A stretch of DNA of 64,000 nt from Pseudomonas nitroreducens NBRC 12694 (GCF_002091755.1 NZ_BDAI01000019.1:1-64000), one strand, 5' to 3'. Counted from the first letter of the stretch, positions 1-9,011 are shown. Numbers and translations: made by a program. Notes: generated by a model not told the origin, from the letters alone.

Positions 1-1155
1 GCCGCGGGCGGTGAGCCAGACCAGCAGCAGGCCGACGATGGCGGCGATCAGGCCGAAGATCGTCTGCCACAGCGCGCCGCTGGAGTTGCGCTCATCGAGC
101 TGCTTCTGCAGTTGCAGCGCGGGAGCCAGCAGCACGTCCTGCGGTACGTCGAGCACCACGGCCCATGGCTTGGTGGCGTCCGGGATCGGCAGCAGCGGCT
201 CGACCACCCGCAGTTGGCCATCCTTCTCCAGCACCTGCGGGCGACCGCTGGCCTGCAGCGACAGCAGTTCGGCGGCCTGGCCGGGAATGGCCTTCTCCAG
301 CGGCTGGCCGAGCAACGCTTCGTCGCTACTGTAGCCGGCGAGCAGGCCCGCCGGGCTGACGATGCTGACGCTGCCGGCACCGTCGTAGAGCTCGCGGTCG
401 CCATCAACGGCCAGCTGTTGCAGGCGGCTGAGGCTGATGTCGATACCGATCACGGCGATGACCTTGTCCTGATCCATCAGCGGGAAAGTCACGGTGGTCA
501 TCAGCACCTTGGTGCCCGAGGCGCTGTCGAAATAGGGGTTGAGCACGCAGGCCTTGCGGGTCTGCAGCGGGCACAGCTGCCAGGTGTTGAACGGGCTGCC
601 GTCGAGCATGGCCGAGGTGTCGGCGATCATGTCTTCGGTCACTGCCAGGCCGGTCATTTCACCGGAGGCCTTCTGCGCCCAGTAGGCACCGAAGCGGCCC
701 TTTTCGTTGCTGCCGGCATCGGGCGGGTCATGGAAGGCGGCGTCCTGGCCGTCCAGCGCATCGGGCTCGAAGACCACGTAGAGGCTGAGCAGGTTGGGGT
801 TGCTCTTCAGGCCGTCACGCACCAGCAGGTTGAGGTCCTTGCGCACGGCTGCCGGGTCCGCGCCGTGCTTGGTGGACTGTTCGCGCAGTTGGGCGACCTG
901 GCGGGAGAACTGGTTGCCGAAGTGGTACACGTCGGTGAAGAAGCGCTGGATGATTTCCGCCTGCTGCTCGCTGCGCGCCTGCATCCGCGACTTGGCCGCG
1001 TCCTTGAGCATGTCAGCATTGGCCGCCTTGATCAGCTGCGCATCATGGTTCATCCGGAACAGCGAGAGGCCGACCAGCAGGCAGACGATACAGAGCAGGC
1101 AGAGGCCGGTCAGCAGCGTAATCTTCCACTGGATCGAAAGGCGGGACAGGGGCAT
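1..1155 (-). CDS. Methyl-accepting chemotaxis protein, N-terminal sensor part (truncated by window edge)
   Basis: This is the ligand-sensing half of a chemoreceptor; 385 codons are visible and the HAMP and signalling domains lie beyond position 1. Translation starts at ATG 1155 and gives a short cytoplasmic tail, a first transmembrane helix at about residues 10-33, a periplasmic region of roughly 320 residues with dCache-like character (a YVVFEPD segment, and VTFPLMDQDKVIAVIGIDIS in the middle), and a second transmembrane helix at about 362-383. Chemoreceptors of this shape bind small metabolites such as amino or organic acids directly. The ligand cannot be told from sequence alone. There is no operon link to the AraC gene behind it. 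Confidence 0.85.
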   Translation of the reverse strand, partial: MPLSRLSIQWKITLLTGLCLLCIVCLLVGLSLFRMNHDAQLIKAANADMLKDAAKSRMQARSEQQAEIIQRFFTDVYHFGNQFSRQVAQLREQSTKHGADPAAVRKDLNLLVRDGLKSNPNLLSLYVVFEPDALDGQDAAFHDPPDAGSNEKGRFGAYWAQKASGEMTGLAVTEDMIADTSAMLDGSPFNTWQLCPLQTRKACVLNPYFDSASGTKVLMTTVTFPLMDQDKVIAVIGIDISLSRLQQLAVDGDRELYDGAGSVSIVSPAGLLAGYSSDEALLGQPLEKAIPGQAAELLSLQASGRPQVLEKDGQLRVVEPLLPIPDATKPWAVVLDVPQDVLLAPALQLQKQLDERNSSGALWQTIFGLIAAIVGLLLVWLTARG

Positions 1156-1229
1156 GGAGGGGCGTCCTTGGGCAAGAGCGGTTCTGTGTCGTTCTATCGG
1201 CTTGAAAGGCGGCTACTTGAGCGGCGCCC

Positions 1230-2252
1230 TTAAATTTCAGGCTCCTGGCGGATCAGTGCGCGGTATTGCCCCGGCGTCGATCCGGTCCATTTGCGGAACG
1301 CCTTGTAGAAGGCGCTGGTGTCGGCGAAACCCAGCTCTTCGGCCAGGTCGGCGAAGTTGCCGTCGCCGCTGTCCAGCCGTGCAAGGGCGAGGTCGCGGCG
1401 CAACTGGTCCTTGAGTGCCTGGTAGGACTGCCCCTCGGCGGCCAGCTTGCGGCGCAGGGTAGAGGGCGCCATGTAGAAGTGGCTGGCCAATGCGTCGAGG
1501 TCCGGCCAGCGCTCGAACTTCAGGCTGCGCAGGTAGGCCTTGGTACGTGCAGCGAGGCTCTGCGGGTCGCGGTAGCGCACCAGGATATTGGCCGGCGCGC
1601 CACCCAGGAATCGCCGCAACTCGCGCTCGTCGCGGCGCACCGGCAGCTCCAGCGCTTCGGCGTTGAACAACAGGCGCGACTGGCGGCGGGCGAAGCGCAG
1701 ATTGTCACAGAACATCACCCGGTAGTCCTCGATGAAATCCGGCCGTGGACAACGCAGCTCGATGGCGAGGATCGGGATGCGCCGCCCCACCAGCCAGCAG
1801 GCCAGGCCATGCAGCATCAACCACAGGGTGAAGTAGCAGAAAGCGCGAGGCGCGGAGCTTGCAGGCTCGTCGAGGGTGATCGAGGCGACGCCGTCCTGGC
1901 GCACCAGGCGCGGCGAGAAGTCGTCGAACACCAGGCCCATGAAGCGCAGCGCGGCGTTCATCGCCGCTTCCAGGGTCGGTTCGCGGATCGCAGCAGCGGC
2001 CATGAAGTTGAAGCTGCCGGACTTCATGCGCCGGGCATTCATGCCGAAGAATTCGTCGTCCATCTCCTTCGCCAGGCGCAGCCAGAGCCGCGCGTAAGCC
2101 TGGCTGGAAACCCGCGCGTAAGGCTTGCCGAACAGCTCCGGGGCGATGCCGGCGGCGGCCAATAGAGGCCCGTCGTCACGGCCGGCGCGACGAAACTCGG
2201 CCAGCGCTTCGCTGACCAGGCGGATGGAGATGGTGCCCTTCTCTACGCCCAT
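1230..2252 (-). CDS. AraC-family transcriptional regulator
   Basis: This 340-residue protein has an N-terminal effector region of the arabinose-binding-like type found in OruR/ArgR-like regulators, and a C-terminal double helix-turn-helix at about residues 240-335 (ALASHFYMAPSTLRRKL, then DLAEELGFADTSAFYKAFRKW and a GSTPGQYR end). It begins 51 bases after the acyl-CoA synthetase gene on the same strand, so the two are probably cotranscribed and the regulator may sense a product of that enzyme. The effector is unknown. Confidence 0.85.
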   Translation of the reverse strand: MGVEKGTISIRLVSEALAEFRRAGRDDGPLLAAAGIAPELFGKPYARVSSQAYARLWLRLAKEMDDEFFGMNARRMKSGSFNFMAAAAIREPTLEAAMNAALRFMGLVFDDFSPRLVRQDGVASITLDEPASSAPRAFCYFTLWLMLHGLACWLVGRRIPILAIELRCPRPDFIEDYRVMFCDNLRFARRQSRLLFNAEALELPVRRDERELRRFLGGAPANILVRYRDPQSLAARTKAYLRSLKFERWPDLDALASHFYMAPSTLRRKLAAEGQSYQALKDQLRRDLALARLDSGDGNFADLAEELGFADTSAFYKAFRKWTGSTPGQYRALIRQEPEI

Positions 2253-2303
2253 GGCGCGCCGATGTCAGGGACGCACGCCTGGGCGCAGGAAGGTGTCGAA
2301 CGC

Positions 2304-3983
2304 TCAGCCACGCTTGGCGCGCACCTCGTCGATGCTGATTTCGCGCATGCGGAACTTCTGGACCTTGCCGGTCACCGTCATCGGGAACTCGTCGCAGAAG
2401 CGGAAGTGGCGCGGCACCTTGAAGTGGGCGATGGCGTTCTTGCAGAAGGCGCGCAGCTCGTCCTCGGCGACGCTGTGGCCGGGGTGGAACTTGACCCAGG
2501 CCACCAGCTCCTCGCCGTACTTCTCGTCGGGAATGCCGATCACCTGCGCGTCGGCCACGGCGTGGTGGGTATAGAGGAACTCCTCGATCTCGCGCGGATA
2601 GATGTTCTCGCCGCCGCGGATGATCATGTCCTTGCTGCGCCCGACAATGCGCACGTTGCCCGCCTCGTCCATCTCGGCGAGGTCGCCGGTGAGCATCCAG
2701 CGCGCCGGGCTGATGGCCTCGGAAGTCGCCTGCGGGTTGTTCCAGTAGCCGAGCATCACGCTGTAGCCACGGGTGCAGAGTTCGCCGATGGTGCCGCGCG
2801 GGACGACACGGCCGTCGGCGTCGATGATCTTGCTTTCCAGGTGCGGCTGGGTGCGACCGACGGTGGTGACGCGGGTTTCCAGGTCGTCTTCCGGGCCGGT
2901 CTGCAGGGACACCGGGCTGGTCTCGGTCATGCCGTAGGCAATCTGTACCTCGGCCATGTGCATCTCGTCGATCACGCGGCGCATCACTTCGATCGGGCAG
3001 GTGGCGCCGGCCATGATGCCGGTGCGCAGGCTGGAGAGGTCGAAGTCGTGGCGGGTCGGGTGATCCAGTTCGGCAATGAACATGGTGGGCACGCCGTACA
3101 GCGCGGTGGCCTTCTCTTCTGCCACCGCCGCCAGGGTTGCCTCGGGCTCGAAGCTGGGCGCGGGGTAGATCATGGTGGAGCCGTGGGTCAGGCAGCCGAG
3201 GTTGCCCATCACCATGCCGAAGCAGTGGTACAGCGGCACCGGGATCACCAGGCGGTCGTGCTCGGTGAGGCCGAGGCTGTCGCCGACCATCAGGCCGTTG
3301 TTGAGGATGTTGTAGTGGCTGAGCGTGGCGCCCTTGGGGAAACCGGTGGTGCCAGAGGTGTACTGGATGTTGATCGGCTCGTCGAACTGCAGCAGCGCCT
3401 GGCGCTCGGCCAGCTCGGTGGCGGACGTGCCACGGCCCAGCGGCTCCAGCTGGCTCCAGCGCAGGAAGCCGGACGGCGCCGTATCGGACAGGCTGATCAC
3501 CCCGCGCAGCTCCGGCAGGCGGTCGCTGGACAGCTCGCCCGGTCGCCCCTGCCCCAGTTCGGGCAGCAGGTCGGCAAGCATGCCGTGGTAATCGGACGTC
3601 TTGAACGCATCGGCGCACACCAGCCAGCGGCAGCCGGACTGCTTGAGCGCGTATTCGAGTTCGCTCACCCGGTAGGCCGGGTTGATGTTGACCAGCACGG
3701 CGCCGACCTTGGCGCTGGCGAACTGGGTGACACACCATTGCGCGCAGTTGGGCGCCCAGATGCCCAGCCGGTCGCCGGGGCGCAGGCCGAGGGCGAGGAA
3801 AGCGCGGGCGATGCCATTGACCACCTCGGCCAGCTCGGCCCAGGTGTAGCGCAGGTTCTGGTGACGCACGACCAGAGCCTCGCGGGCCGCGAAACGCTCT
3901 ACCGTGGCGTCGAAGGCAGCGCCGACGGTCATGGCCAGCAGGGGTTTGTCCTGGGGGCCGCGGGTGTAACTCAGGTGGTTCAT
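2304..3983 (-). CDS. Fatty-acyl/short-branched acyl-CoA synthetase (AMP-binding)
   Basis: The 559-residue enzyme should activate a carboxylic acid to its acyl-CoA through an acyl-adenylate. The P-loop motif YTSGTTGFPKG lies at residues 208-218, a YGMTETSP adenylate motif follows, and the C-terminal lysine motif is in MTVTGKVQKFRM. The ATG at 3983 was preferred to an upstream in-frame start because AAGGGA lies just ahead of it. About 125 bases upstream is a perfect palindrome identical to the one before liuR, which suggests LiuR control and a role in activating leucine-related or other branched or medium-chain acids. The substrate is not determined by the sequence. Confidence 0.88.
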   Translation of the reverse strand: MNHLSYTRGPQDKPLLAMTVGAAFDATVERFAAREALVVRHQNLRYTWAELAEVVNGIARAFLALGLRPGDRLGIWAPNCAQWCVTQFASAKVGAVLVNINPAYRVSELEYALKQSGCRWLVCADAFKTSDYHGMLADLLPELGQGRPGELSSDRLPELRGVISLSDTAPSGFLRWSQLEPLGRGTSATELAERQALLQFDEPINIQYTSGTTGFPKGATLSHYNILNNGLMVGDSLGLTEHDRLVIPVPLYHCFGMVMGNLGCLTHGSTMIYPAPSFEPEATLAAVAEEKATALYGVPTMFIAELDHPTRHDFDLSSLRTGIMAGATCPIEVMRRVIDEMHMAEVQIAYGMTETSPVSLQTGPEDDLETRVTTVGRTQPHLESKIIDADGRVVPRGTIGELCTRGYSVMLGYWNNPQATSEAISPARWMLTGDLAEMDEAGNVRIVGRSKDMIIRGGENIYPREIEEFLYTHHAVADAQVIGIPDEKYGEELVAWVKFHPGHSVAEDELRAFCKNAIAHFKVPRHFRFCDEFPMTVTGKVQKFRMREISIDEVRAKRG

Positions 3984-4108
3984 GGCTTTCCCTTGTTGTG
4001 CTTGTTCTGGGATCAACGCTGAACGATCGACTCTGGCAGCGGTGCCAAAGCACCGAGAGCCAACCTACCCCGCCGGACTGACTGACCGGTCGCGGGCGAC
4101 GGAGAATG

Positions 4109-4124
4109 TTTACGTTAACGTAAA
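4109..4124. promoter_or_regulatory. Putative LiuR operator upstream of acyl-CoA synthetase
   Basis: TTTACGTTAACGTAAA is a perfect 16-base palindrome. The 25 bases 4108-4132 are identical to 44088-44112 just upstream of liuR. MerR-family LiuR proteins are known to bind palindromes of this type ahead of branched-chain amino acid catabolic genes; binding here is inferred. Confidence 0.75.
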
Positions 4125-4359
4125 GGTAAACGCAACCCCGACCATCGGCAGAACGATGTTGGCGGGCGCCTCCGCATCATTCAGGATAGCTACTCACAAA
4201 GCGTGCCATTCGGCCTGAAAGCCAGAGCTGGCGAGGCCTTGAGAAGAGTTTCGGAAGTTCGCCTCCCAACCGCTGCGGTTGCATTTCGCAACAGCTCGAG
4301 CTGGTAGCTGAGCTACGGCCGCCAGTACCAGTCGTGGCCTTGCCTGGACGACGTCGGCA

Positions 4360-4386
4360 CGTCTCAGGTTGTCGCAAACTGAGACG
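4360..4386. promoter_or_regulatory. Perfect inverted repeat upstream of pbpG, function unknown
   Basis: CGTCTCAG and CTGAGACG flank an 11-base spacer exactly. The right half, TGTCGCAAACTGAGAC, resembles the CTGT-N11-ACAG sites near the qhp genes, but no GG-N10-GC promoter follows. It could be an operator for pbpG or a chance hairpin. Confidence 0.35.
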
Positions 4387-4487
4387 CCCAGCGCCAGGTG
4401 CGCTAGCGCAGGCCTTGCAGTAGAATTCGACGAAAATGCCTACATGGATGTAGACAAATTCCCACTCAACGCTTGCGAATCACATCC

Positions 4488-5417
4488 ATGACTACTCGTC
4501 GTTCGATACTGAGCCTGCTGTTTGCCTGCGCCGCTGTTGTCTGTACATCGAACTCCTTTGCTGCCACCCCCAAGACGGCCTCCGCCAAAGAACTCGTCCT
4601 CGCCTCCGGCAGCGCGCTGGTGGTCGACCTGGAGAACGGTAAGACCCTCTACTCCAGCAACCCCAACCTGGTAGTGCCTATCGCCTCGGTGACCAAGCTG
4701 ATGACCGCGATGGTTACCTTGGACGCCAAGCTGCCGATGAACGAGCTGATCCCCGTGGACATCTCCGAGACCGCCGAGATGAAGGGCGTGTTCTCCCGCG
4801 TCCACCTGGGCAGCATGATCAGCCGCCAGAACATGCTGCTGTTGGCGCTGATGTCCTCGGAAAACCGCGCCGCCGCCAGCCTCGCGCACAACTACCCGGG
4901 CGGCTCCAGGGCCTTCGTCGCAGCCATGAACGCCAAGGCGAAATCCCTCGGCATGACCAGCACTCATTATGTCGAGCCCACCGGCCTGTCGATCCACAAC
5001 GTTTCCGACGCCAATGACCTGATCCGCCTGGCCAAGGCTGCCTACACCTACCCGCAGATCCGCCAGTTGAGCACCACGGCGACCAGCGATGCGCGCTTCA
5101 GCAAGCCCAGCTATTCGCTGAGCTTCTTCAACACCAACCCGCTGGTGCGCAACGGCAAGTGGGACATCCGCCTGACCAAGACCGGCTTCACCAACGACGC
5201 CGGCCACTGCCTGGTGATGGTTACCATGATGAACGGCCGCCCGGTCGCCCTGGCCCTGCTCGATGCCTTTGGCAAACGCACCCACGTGGCCGACGCCGGC
5301 CGCATCCGCCGCTGGGTCGAAACCGGTGTAGCCTCGCCGGTGCCCGCCGTCGCCCTGCAATACAAGGCTCAGCGCAGCCAGGCCCGCGCGGCCAGCATGA
5401 CCGCTACCGCCGAGTAA
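4488..5417 (+). CDS. pbpG: D-alanyl-D-alanine endopeptidase, penicillin-binding protein 7 type
   Basis: This 309-residue periplasmic serine peptidase cuts D-Ala-meso-DAP crosslinks in peptidoglycan. A signal peptide covers about residues 1-26 (hydrophobic LSLLFACAAVVCT, then SNSFAA). The penicillin-binding triad is complete: SVTK at 67-70, SEN at 124-126 and KTG at 231-233. Length matches the roughly 310 residues of Pseudomonas PbpG. A TTG start 15 bases upstream is in frame, but the ATG is more likely. The gene stands alone and is followed by a GC-rich hairpin. Confidence 0.92.
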   Translation: MTTRRSILSLLFACAAVVCTSNSFAATPKTASAKELVLASGSALVVDLENGKTLYSSNPNLVVPIASVTKLMTAMVTLDAKLPMNELIPVDISETAEMKGVFSRVHLGSMISRQNMLLLALMSSENRAAASLAHNYPGGSRAFVAAMNAKAKSLGMTSTHYVEPTGLSIHNVSDANDLIRLAKAAYTYPQIRQLSTTATSDARFSKPSYSLSFFNTNPLVRNGKWDIRLTKTGFTNDAGHCLVMVTMMNGRPVALALLDAFGKRTHVADAGRIRRWVETGVASPVPAVALQYKAQRSQARAASMTATAE

Positions 5418-5425
5418 AGCCCTCC

Positions 5426-5453
5426 GCGCTGGCGGAGTCCGCTCCGCCAGCGC
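5426..5453 (+). terminator. Hairpin after pbpG
   Basis: An 11-base perfect stem (GCGCTGGCGGA) with a 6-base loop lies 9 bases after the pbpG stop. Only a pyrimidine-rich tail follows, so termination may be weak. Confidence 0.5.
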
Positions 5454-5538
5454 CCTCTCCTTCCCCCTTTCCCTGTCGTTTCAGCCCTGCTGGATGGCGC
5501 TTCCGTCACTTATATGCCAATCATCATTCAATGCTAGT

Positions 5539-5552
5539 ATGATGACCGTAAT
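5539..5552. promoter_or_regulatory. Candidate operator before thioesterase-thiolase-TetR operon
   Basis: ATGATGACCGTAAT lies 27 bases ahead of the thioesterase start. Read toward its gene, the matching stretch before the short-chain dehydrogenase (9095-9108) is ATGACGGCCATAAT, the same at 11 of 14 positions with only transitions between them. The TetR protein at 7478-8044 is the obvious candidate binder; this is inference. Confidence 0.35.
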
Positions 5553-5578
5553 ATTTAATCGAAGTGCTGGAGCCCGCG

Positions 5579-6118
5579 ATGACCGAACTGACACTGACCC
5601 GTGAACAGAAGATTGCCGCCTGGGAAGCGGCGGCCGCGCAAATGCGCCAGCGCCTGGCCGAGCCCGGCGTGATTGCCCTGCAGGAACTGCGCAGCAAGAC
5701 GCCCCAGGAGTTCTTCGACGGCATCGGAGCAGGCGAGCTGCCCGCCCCGCCGATCAACGCGCTGATCGGCTTCGTCCCGCTGGAATGGAGCCAGGGCCGC
5801 TTCATCTTCCAGGGCACCCCGGACATGCGCCACTACAACCCGCTGGGCACCGTGCACGGCGGCTACGCGGCCACGCTGCTGGACTCGGCCATGGGCTGCG
5901 CGGTGCACACCATGCTCGAACCGGGCCTGGGCTACACCACCACCGACCTGCGCATCAGCTACATCCGCGCACTGACCCGCGACACCGGACCGATCCGCGC
6001 CGAGGGCACGATCGTGCATGTCGGCCGCTCCACCGCCCTGGCCGAAGGCCGTCTCTACGACGTGGACGGCAAGCTCTACGCCACCGGTTCCACCACCTGC
6101 CTGATCCTCGGGCGCTGA
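5579..6118 (+). CDS. PaaI-family acyl-CoA thioesterase
   Basis: A 179-residue single hot-dog-fold protein that should hydrolyse acyl- or aryl-CoA thioesters. The family signature NPLGTVHGGYAATLLDSA is at about 87-104, with HGG at 93-95 and the acidic residue D102. The N-terminal 60 residues form a helical extension not present in the shortest PaaI proteins. ATG 5579 follows GGAG. It is the first gene of a three-gene set with the thiolase (21 bases later) and a TetR regulator, which points to CoA-ester metabolism under a dedicated repressor. The substrate is unknown. Confidence 0.85.
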   Translation: MTELTLTREQKIAAWEAAAAQMRQRLAEPGVIALQELRSKTPQEFFDGIGAGELPAPPINALIGFVPLEWSQGRFIFQGTPDMRHYNPLGTVHGGYAATLLDSAMGCAVHTMLEPGLGYTTTDLRISYIRALTRDTGPIRAEGTIVHVGRSTALAEGRLYDVDGKLYATGSTTCLILGR

Positions 6119-6139
6119 CAGCTGTTCAGGAGACCGACC

Positions 6140-7273
6140 ATGACTTCCGTAGTGATCGCGGGTTATGCCCGCTCCCCGTTCCACTTCGCCAAAAAGGGCG
6201 CGCTGATCGACGTACGCCCGGACGACCTCGCCGCGCAGACCGTCAAGGCACTGGTACAACGCAGCGGCCTGGATGCCAGCCTGATCGAGGACCTGATCAT
6301 GGGCTGCGCCTATCCCGAGGCCGAACAGGGCATGAATATCGCGCGCATCACCAGCTTCCTCGCCGGGCTGCCGGAAACGGTGGCCGGCGCCACGGTGAAC
6401 CGCTTCTGCGGCTCGTCCATGACATCCATCCACTTCGCCGCCGGGCAGATCCAGCTCGGCACCGGCGATGCGTTCATCTGCGCCGGTGTGGAATCCATGA
6501 CCCGCGTGCCCATGGGTGGCTTCAACCTGTCACCCAACCCGCACCTGCTGGCCGAATTCCCGCAGGCCTACATGCCGATGGGGCAGACAGCGGAAATCGT
6601 CGCCGAGCGCTTCGGCATCTCGCGCGCGGACCAGGAAGCCATGGCGGTGGACTCCCATGCCAAGGCGGCCCGTGCCCGCGAGCAAGGGCTGCTGGCCGCG
6701 GAGATCGTGCCCATCGACACACCCAACGGCGTGGTCAACGAGGACGGCTGCATCCGCCCCGGCACCAACCTGGAGGCGCTGGCGCAGCTCAAACCGGCGT
6801 TCGGCGGCAGCGTCACCGCGGGTACTGCCTCCCCCCTCACCGATGGCGCAGCGGCCGTGCTGGTGTGCAGCGAAGACTTCGCCCGTGCCCATGGGCTGGA
6901 CATCCTGGCGCGGGTGAAAGCCGTCGCCGTGGTTGGCTGCCCGCCGGAAATCATGGGCATGGGCCCGCTCTATGCCACCCGCAAGCTGCTCGACCGAGCG
7001 GGTCTGCGCATGGCCGACATCGACCTGGTGGAAATCAACGAAGCCTTCTCCAGCCAGGCACTGGCCTGCCTGCGCGGGCTTGAGCTGGATATCGACCGCG
7101 TCAACCTGCACGGCGGCGCTCTGGCCATCGGTCACCCGCTGGGCGCAACCGGCGCGCGCATCACCGGCAAGGCGGCGGCGCTGCTGAAGGAAACCGGCGG
7201 GCGTTATGCCATTGCCACCCAGTGCATTGGTGGCGGGCAAGGTGTGGCGACGTTGCTGGAAGCTGTTCGCTGA
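6140..7273 (+). CDS. Acetyl-CoA acyltransferase (thiolase family)
   Basis: This 377-residue thiolase would cleave or form 3-ketoacyl-CoA. The nucleophile is C90 in NRFCGSS, the histidine motif is GGALAIGHPLGATGAR, and the second cysteine is in IATQCIGGGQG, so the active site is complete. A good ribosome site (CAGGAG) precedes the ATG. It sits between a thioesterase and a TetR repressor and is probably cotranscribed with the thioesterase. It is distinct from the pcaF thiolase at 62152. A degradative role is likely, but chain length preference cannot be read from the sequence. Confidence 0.88.
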   Translation: MTSVVIAGYARSPFHFAKKGALIDVRPDDLAAQTVKALVQRSGLDASLIEDLIMGCAYPEAEQGMNIARITSFLAGLPETVAGATVNRFCGSSMTSIHFAAGQIQLGTGDAFICAGVESMTRVPMGGFNLSPNPHLLAEFPQAYMPMGQTAEIVAERFGISRADQEAMAVDSHAKAARAREQGLLAAEIVPIDTPNGVVNEDGCIRPGTNLEALAQLKPAFGGSVTAGTASPLTDGAAAVLVCSEDFARAHGLDILARVKAVAVVGCPPEIMGMGPLYATRKLLDRAGLRMADIDLVEINEAFSSQALACLRGLELDIDRVNLHGGALAIGHPLGATGARITGKAAALLKETGGRYAIATQCIGGGQGVATLLEAVR

Positions 7274-7298
7274 CGGTTACCGAGCGCTTTTGACGTTT

Positions 7299-7381
7299 GT
7301 GGGAGCGAGGGGAACGCCTGGTCCTTGCTCGCGAACCTGGACCCGCTGCGGGGGTTCGTTCGCGAGCAAGCTCGCTCCTGC
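7299..7381. repeat. REP-like element
   Basis: An imperfect inverted repeat ending in TTCGCGAGCAAGCTCGCTCC, with the matching arm GGGAGCGAGG...TGCTCGCGAA. It lies between the thiolase and TetR genes. A second copy is at 8059-8138. This is a common Pseudomonas intergenic palindrome. Confidence 0.8.
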
Positions 7382-7477
7382 AACTCCATCAACACCTCTG
7401 CCCTGAATCACCTCCCCTCGCCCACCCTGCGTTAGAATGTCACCCAGCATTCCATGCACCGCAGGAGACACCCGGTC

Positions 7478-8044
7478 ATGCGTTACTCCGAAGACCACAA
7501 GGCCCAGACCCGCGAACGCATCATCAACGAGGCGGCACAGCGCTTCCGCAGCGAAGGCGTCGACGCCACCGGCCTGCAGACGTTGATGAAGGCGCTGGGC
7601 CTGACCCACGGCGGCTTTTACGCGCACTTCAAGTCCAAGGACGAACTGGTGGAAATCGCCCTGCAGCAGGCCGCCGAGCAACTGCGCCCGGTGGTCGACC
7701 AGCAGTTCGCCAAGGACGACCCACTGCCCGGCTTCATCGACCAGTACCTCTCCACCGGCCATCGCAACACGCCGGGCAAGGGCTGCCCGTTGCCGACCAT
7801 CTCTGCCGAACTGGGCGCCCGAGGGCATGCCAGCGCCACCACGGACGCCATCGTCCGGGCACGCATCAAAGCCATCGAGCAGGCGCTGCCAACCGAGCAT
7901 GCCGAGGACGAAAGCGTCGCCCTGCTCGCCACCCTGATTGGCGCGCTGGTGCTGTCGCGCAGCGTGGCGGACACCGAGCTGGCCGAGCGCATCCTGGACA
8001 GCACCCGCCGGCACCTGAAGCGGGAAATCGGCGCGGCGGAATAA
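7478..8044 (+). CDS. TetR/AcrR-family transcriptional repressor
   Basis: A 188-residue protein with an N-terminal helix-turn-helix (about residues 10-55; ALGLTHGGFYAHFKSKDEL) and a C-terminal ligand-binding region containing GKGCPLPT, a feature of the NemR/AcuR-like group. ATG 7478 follows CAGGAGA. It follows the thiolase after a REP element. Similar 14-base sequences before the thioesterase and before the short-chain dehydrogenase suggest that it controls both units. The inducer is unknown. Confidence 0.87.
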   Translation: MRYSEDHKAQTRERIINEAAQRFRSEGVDATGLQTLMKALGLTHGGFYAHFKSKDELVEIALQQAAEQLRPVVDQQFAKDDPLPGFIDQYLSTGHRNTPGKGCPLPTISAELGARGHASATTDAIVRARIKAIEQALPTEHAEDESVALLATLIGALVLSRSVADTELAERILDSTRRHLKREIGAAE

Positions 8045-8058
8045 GAGACACCCGCAGG

Positions 8059-8138
8059 ACCGAGGGGGACGCCCAGTCCATGCTCGCGAACCGCTTGGCA
8101 GCGTGCCTTGCAGGTTCGCGAGCAAGCTCGCTCCTACA
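8059..8138. repeat. REP-like element
   Basis: Second copy of the element at 7299-7381, ending TTCGCGAGCAAGCTCGCTCC, placed between the TetR gene and the convergent dehydrogenase gene. Confidence 0.8.
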
Positions 8139-8151
8139 AAGAGCCGCGCAT

Positions 8152-8178
8152 AAAAAAGCCCCGGCGCAAGGCCGGGGC
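8152..8178 (-). terminator. Rho-independent terminator of short-chain dehydrogenase gene
   Basis: On the minus strand, GCCCCGGC and GCCGGGGC form an 8-base stem with a 5-base loop, followed by six T residues, 27 bases beyond the stop of the dehydrogenase gene. Confidence 0.85.
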
Positions 8179-8204
8179 AAGCTTTTCGCCACTCAGTTAC
8201 TCGG

Positions 8205-9011
8205 TTAGCCCACTGCAACTCCGTAGCGCTGCGCCGGCACGCTGCGCGAGAGGTTCGGCGCCAATTTCAGGCGCGCAGCGGTGAAGGCGTCGAACTCGCC
8301 GGCATCCGGCAGCGCCGGCAGGGTCACTACTTCGCCCTGGGCCAGGCCGGCCAGCGCGGCGTCGACCATGTGGTTCACGTCCATCAGCATTTCCGCCGGC
8401 AGTGCGGAGATATCGGTGCCGGCGCGATCCCAGATTTCAGTGCGGGTGGCACCCGGCAGCACGGCCTGGATACGCAGGCCCTGCGGCGCCAGTTCCTGCT
8501 GCATGGATTGGGTCAGGTTGAGCACGAAGGCCTTGGTGGCGCTGTAGCTGCCGTTGAACAGCTCCGGCGCCAGGGCCAGCACCGAGGCCACGTTGATGAT
8601 GGTGCCGCGCCCGCGCCCGGCGAAGGCCTTGGCGGCAGCGCCGGCCAGGCGCGCGGTGGCGGTGACGTTCAGCTCGATCATGCTTTCCAGGCGGTCCAGG
8701 TCGGTCTCCAGCAGGGTGCCGTTGATGGCGACACCGGCATTGTTCAGGAGCAGGCTGATGCTGCTGTCTTCGGCCAGGCGCGCTTCGACGCGGGCACGAT
8801 CCTCGCGACGGGTGAGGTCGGCCTTGAGCACATCCACGGAAACGCCGTACTCCTCGCCCAGCCGTGCGGCCAGGGCCTCCAGGCGTTGCTGGTCGCGGGC
8901 CACCAGCAGCAAGTCGTAGCCCTGGGCGGCGAAGCGCTGGGCGTAGGTGGCGCCGATGCCGGAGGAAGCACCGGTGATCAGTGCGCGGCCCAGTTCGGAT
9001 TTGGCATTCAT
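8205..9011 (-). CDS. Short-chain dehydrogenase/reductase
   Basis: A 268-residue NAD(P)-dependent oxidoreductase of the classical DltE/YqjQ-like type. It has the cofactor motif TGASSGIG near residue 14, NNAG, the catalytic serine in NVAS, and YSATK with the catalytic tyrosine and lysine. ATG 9011 follows a GGAG site. The gene converges on the TetR gene, and its upstream region shares a sequence with the upstream region of the thioesterase operon, which suggests common regulation. The substrate is unknown. Confidence 0.87.
   Translation of the reverse strand: MNAKSELGRALITGASSGIGATYAQRFAAQGYDLLLVARDQQRLEALAARLGEEYGVSVDVLKADLTRREDRARVEARLAEDSSISLLLNNAGVAINGTLLETDLDRLESMIELNVTATARLAGAAAKAFAGRGRGTIINVASVLALAPELFNGSYSATKAFVLNLTQSMQQELAPQGLRIQAVLPGATRTEIWDRAGTDISALPAEMLMDVNHMVDAALAGLAQGEVVTLPALPDAGEFDAFTAARLKLAPNLSRSVPAQRYGVAVG

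Larger units (their letters stand above)
3984..4487. other. Divergent intergenic region between acyl-CoA synthetase and pbpG
   Basis: No convincing gene is present in these 504 bases. The region holds the putative LiuR operator (4109-4124) and a perfect 8-base inverted repeat with an 11-base spacer (4360-4386), both listed separately. The plus-strand reading frame here has no recognisable protein signature. Confidence 0.6.

Noticed and set aside
2176..4053. Long open frame on the minus strand in another phase over the acyl-CoA synthetase
   Set aside because: Composition is dominated by Arg/Pro/His, typical of a shadow frame in GC-rich DNA; the overlapping frame has all synthetase motifs.
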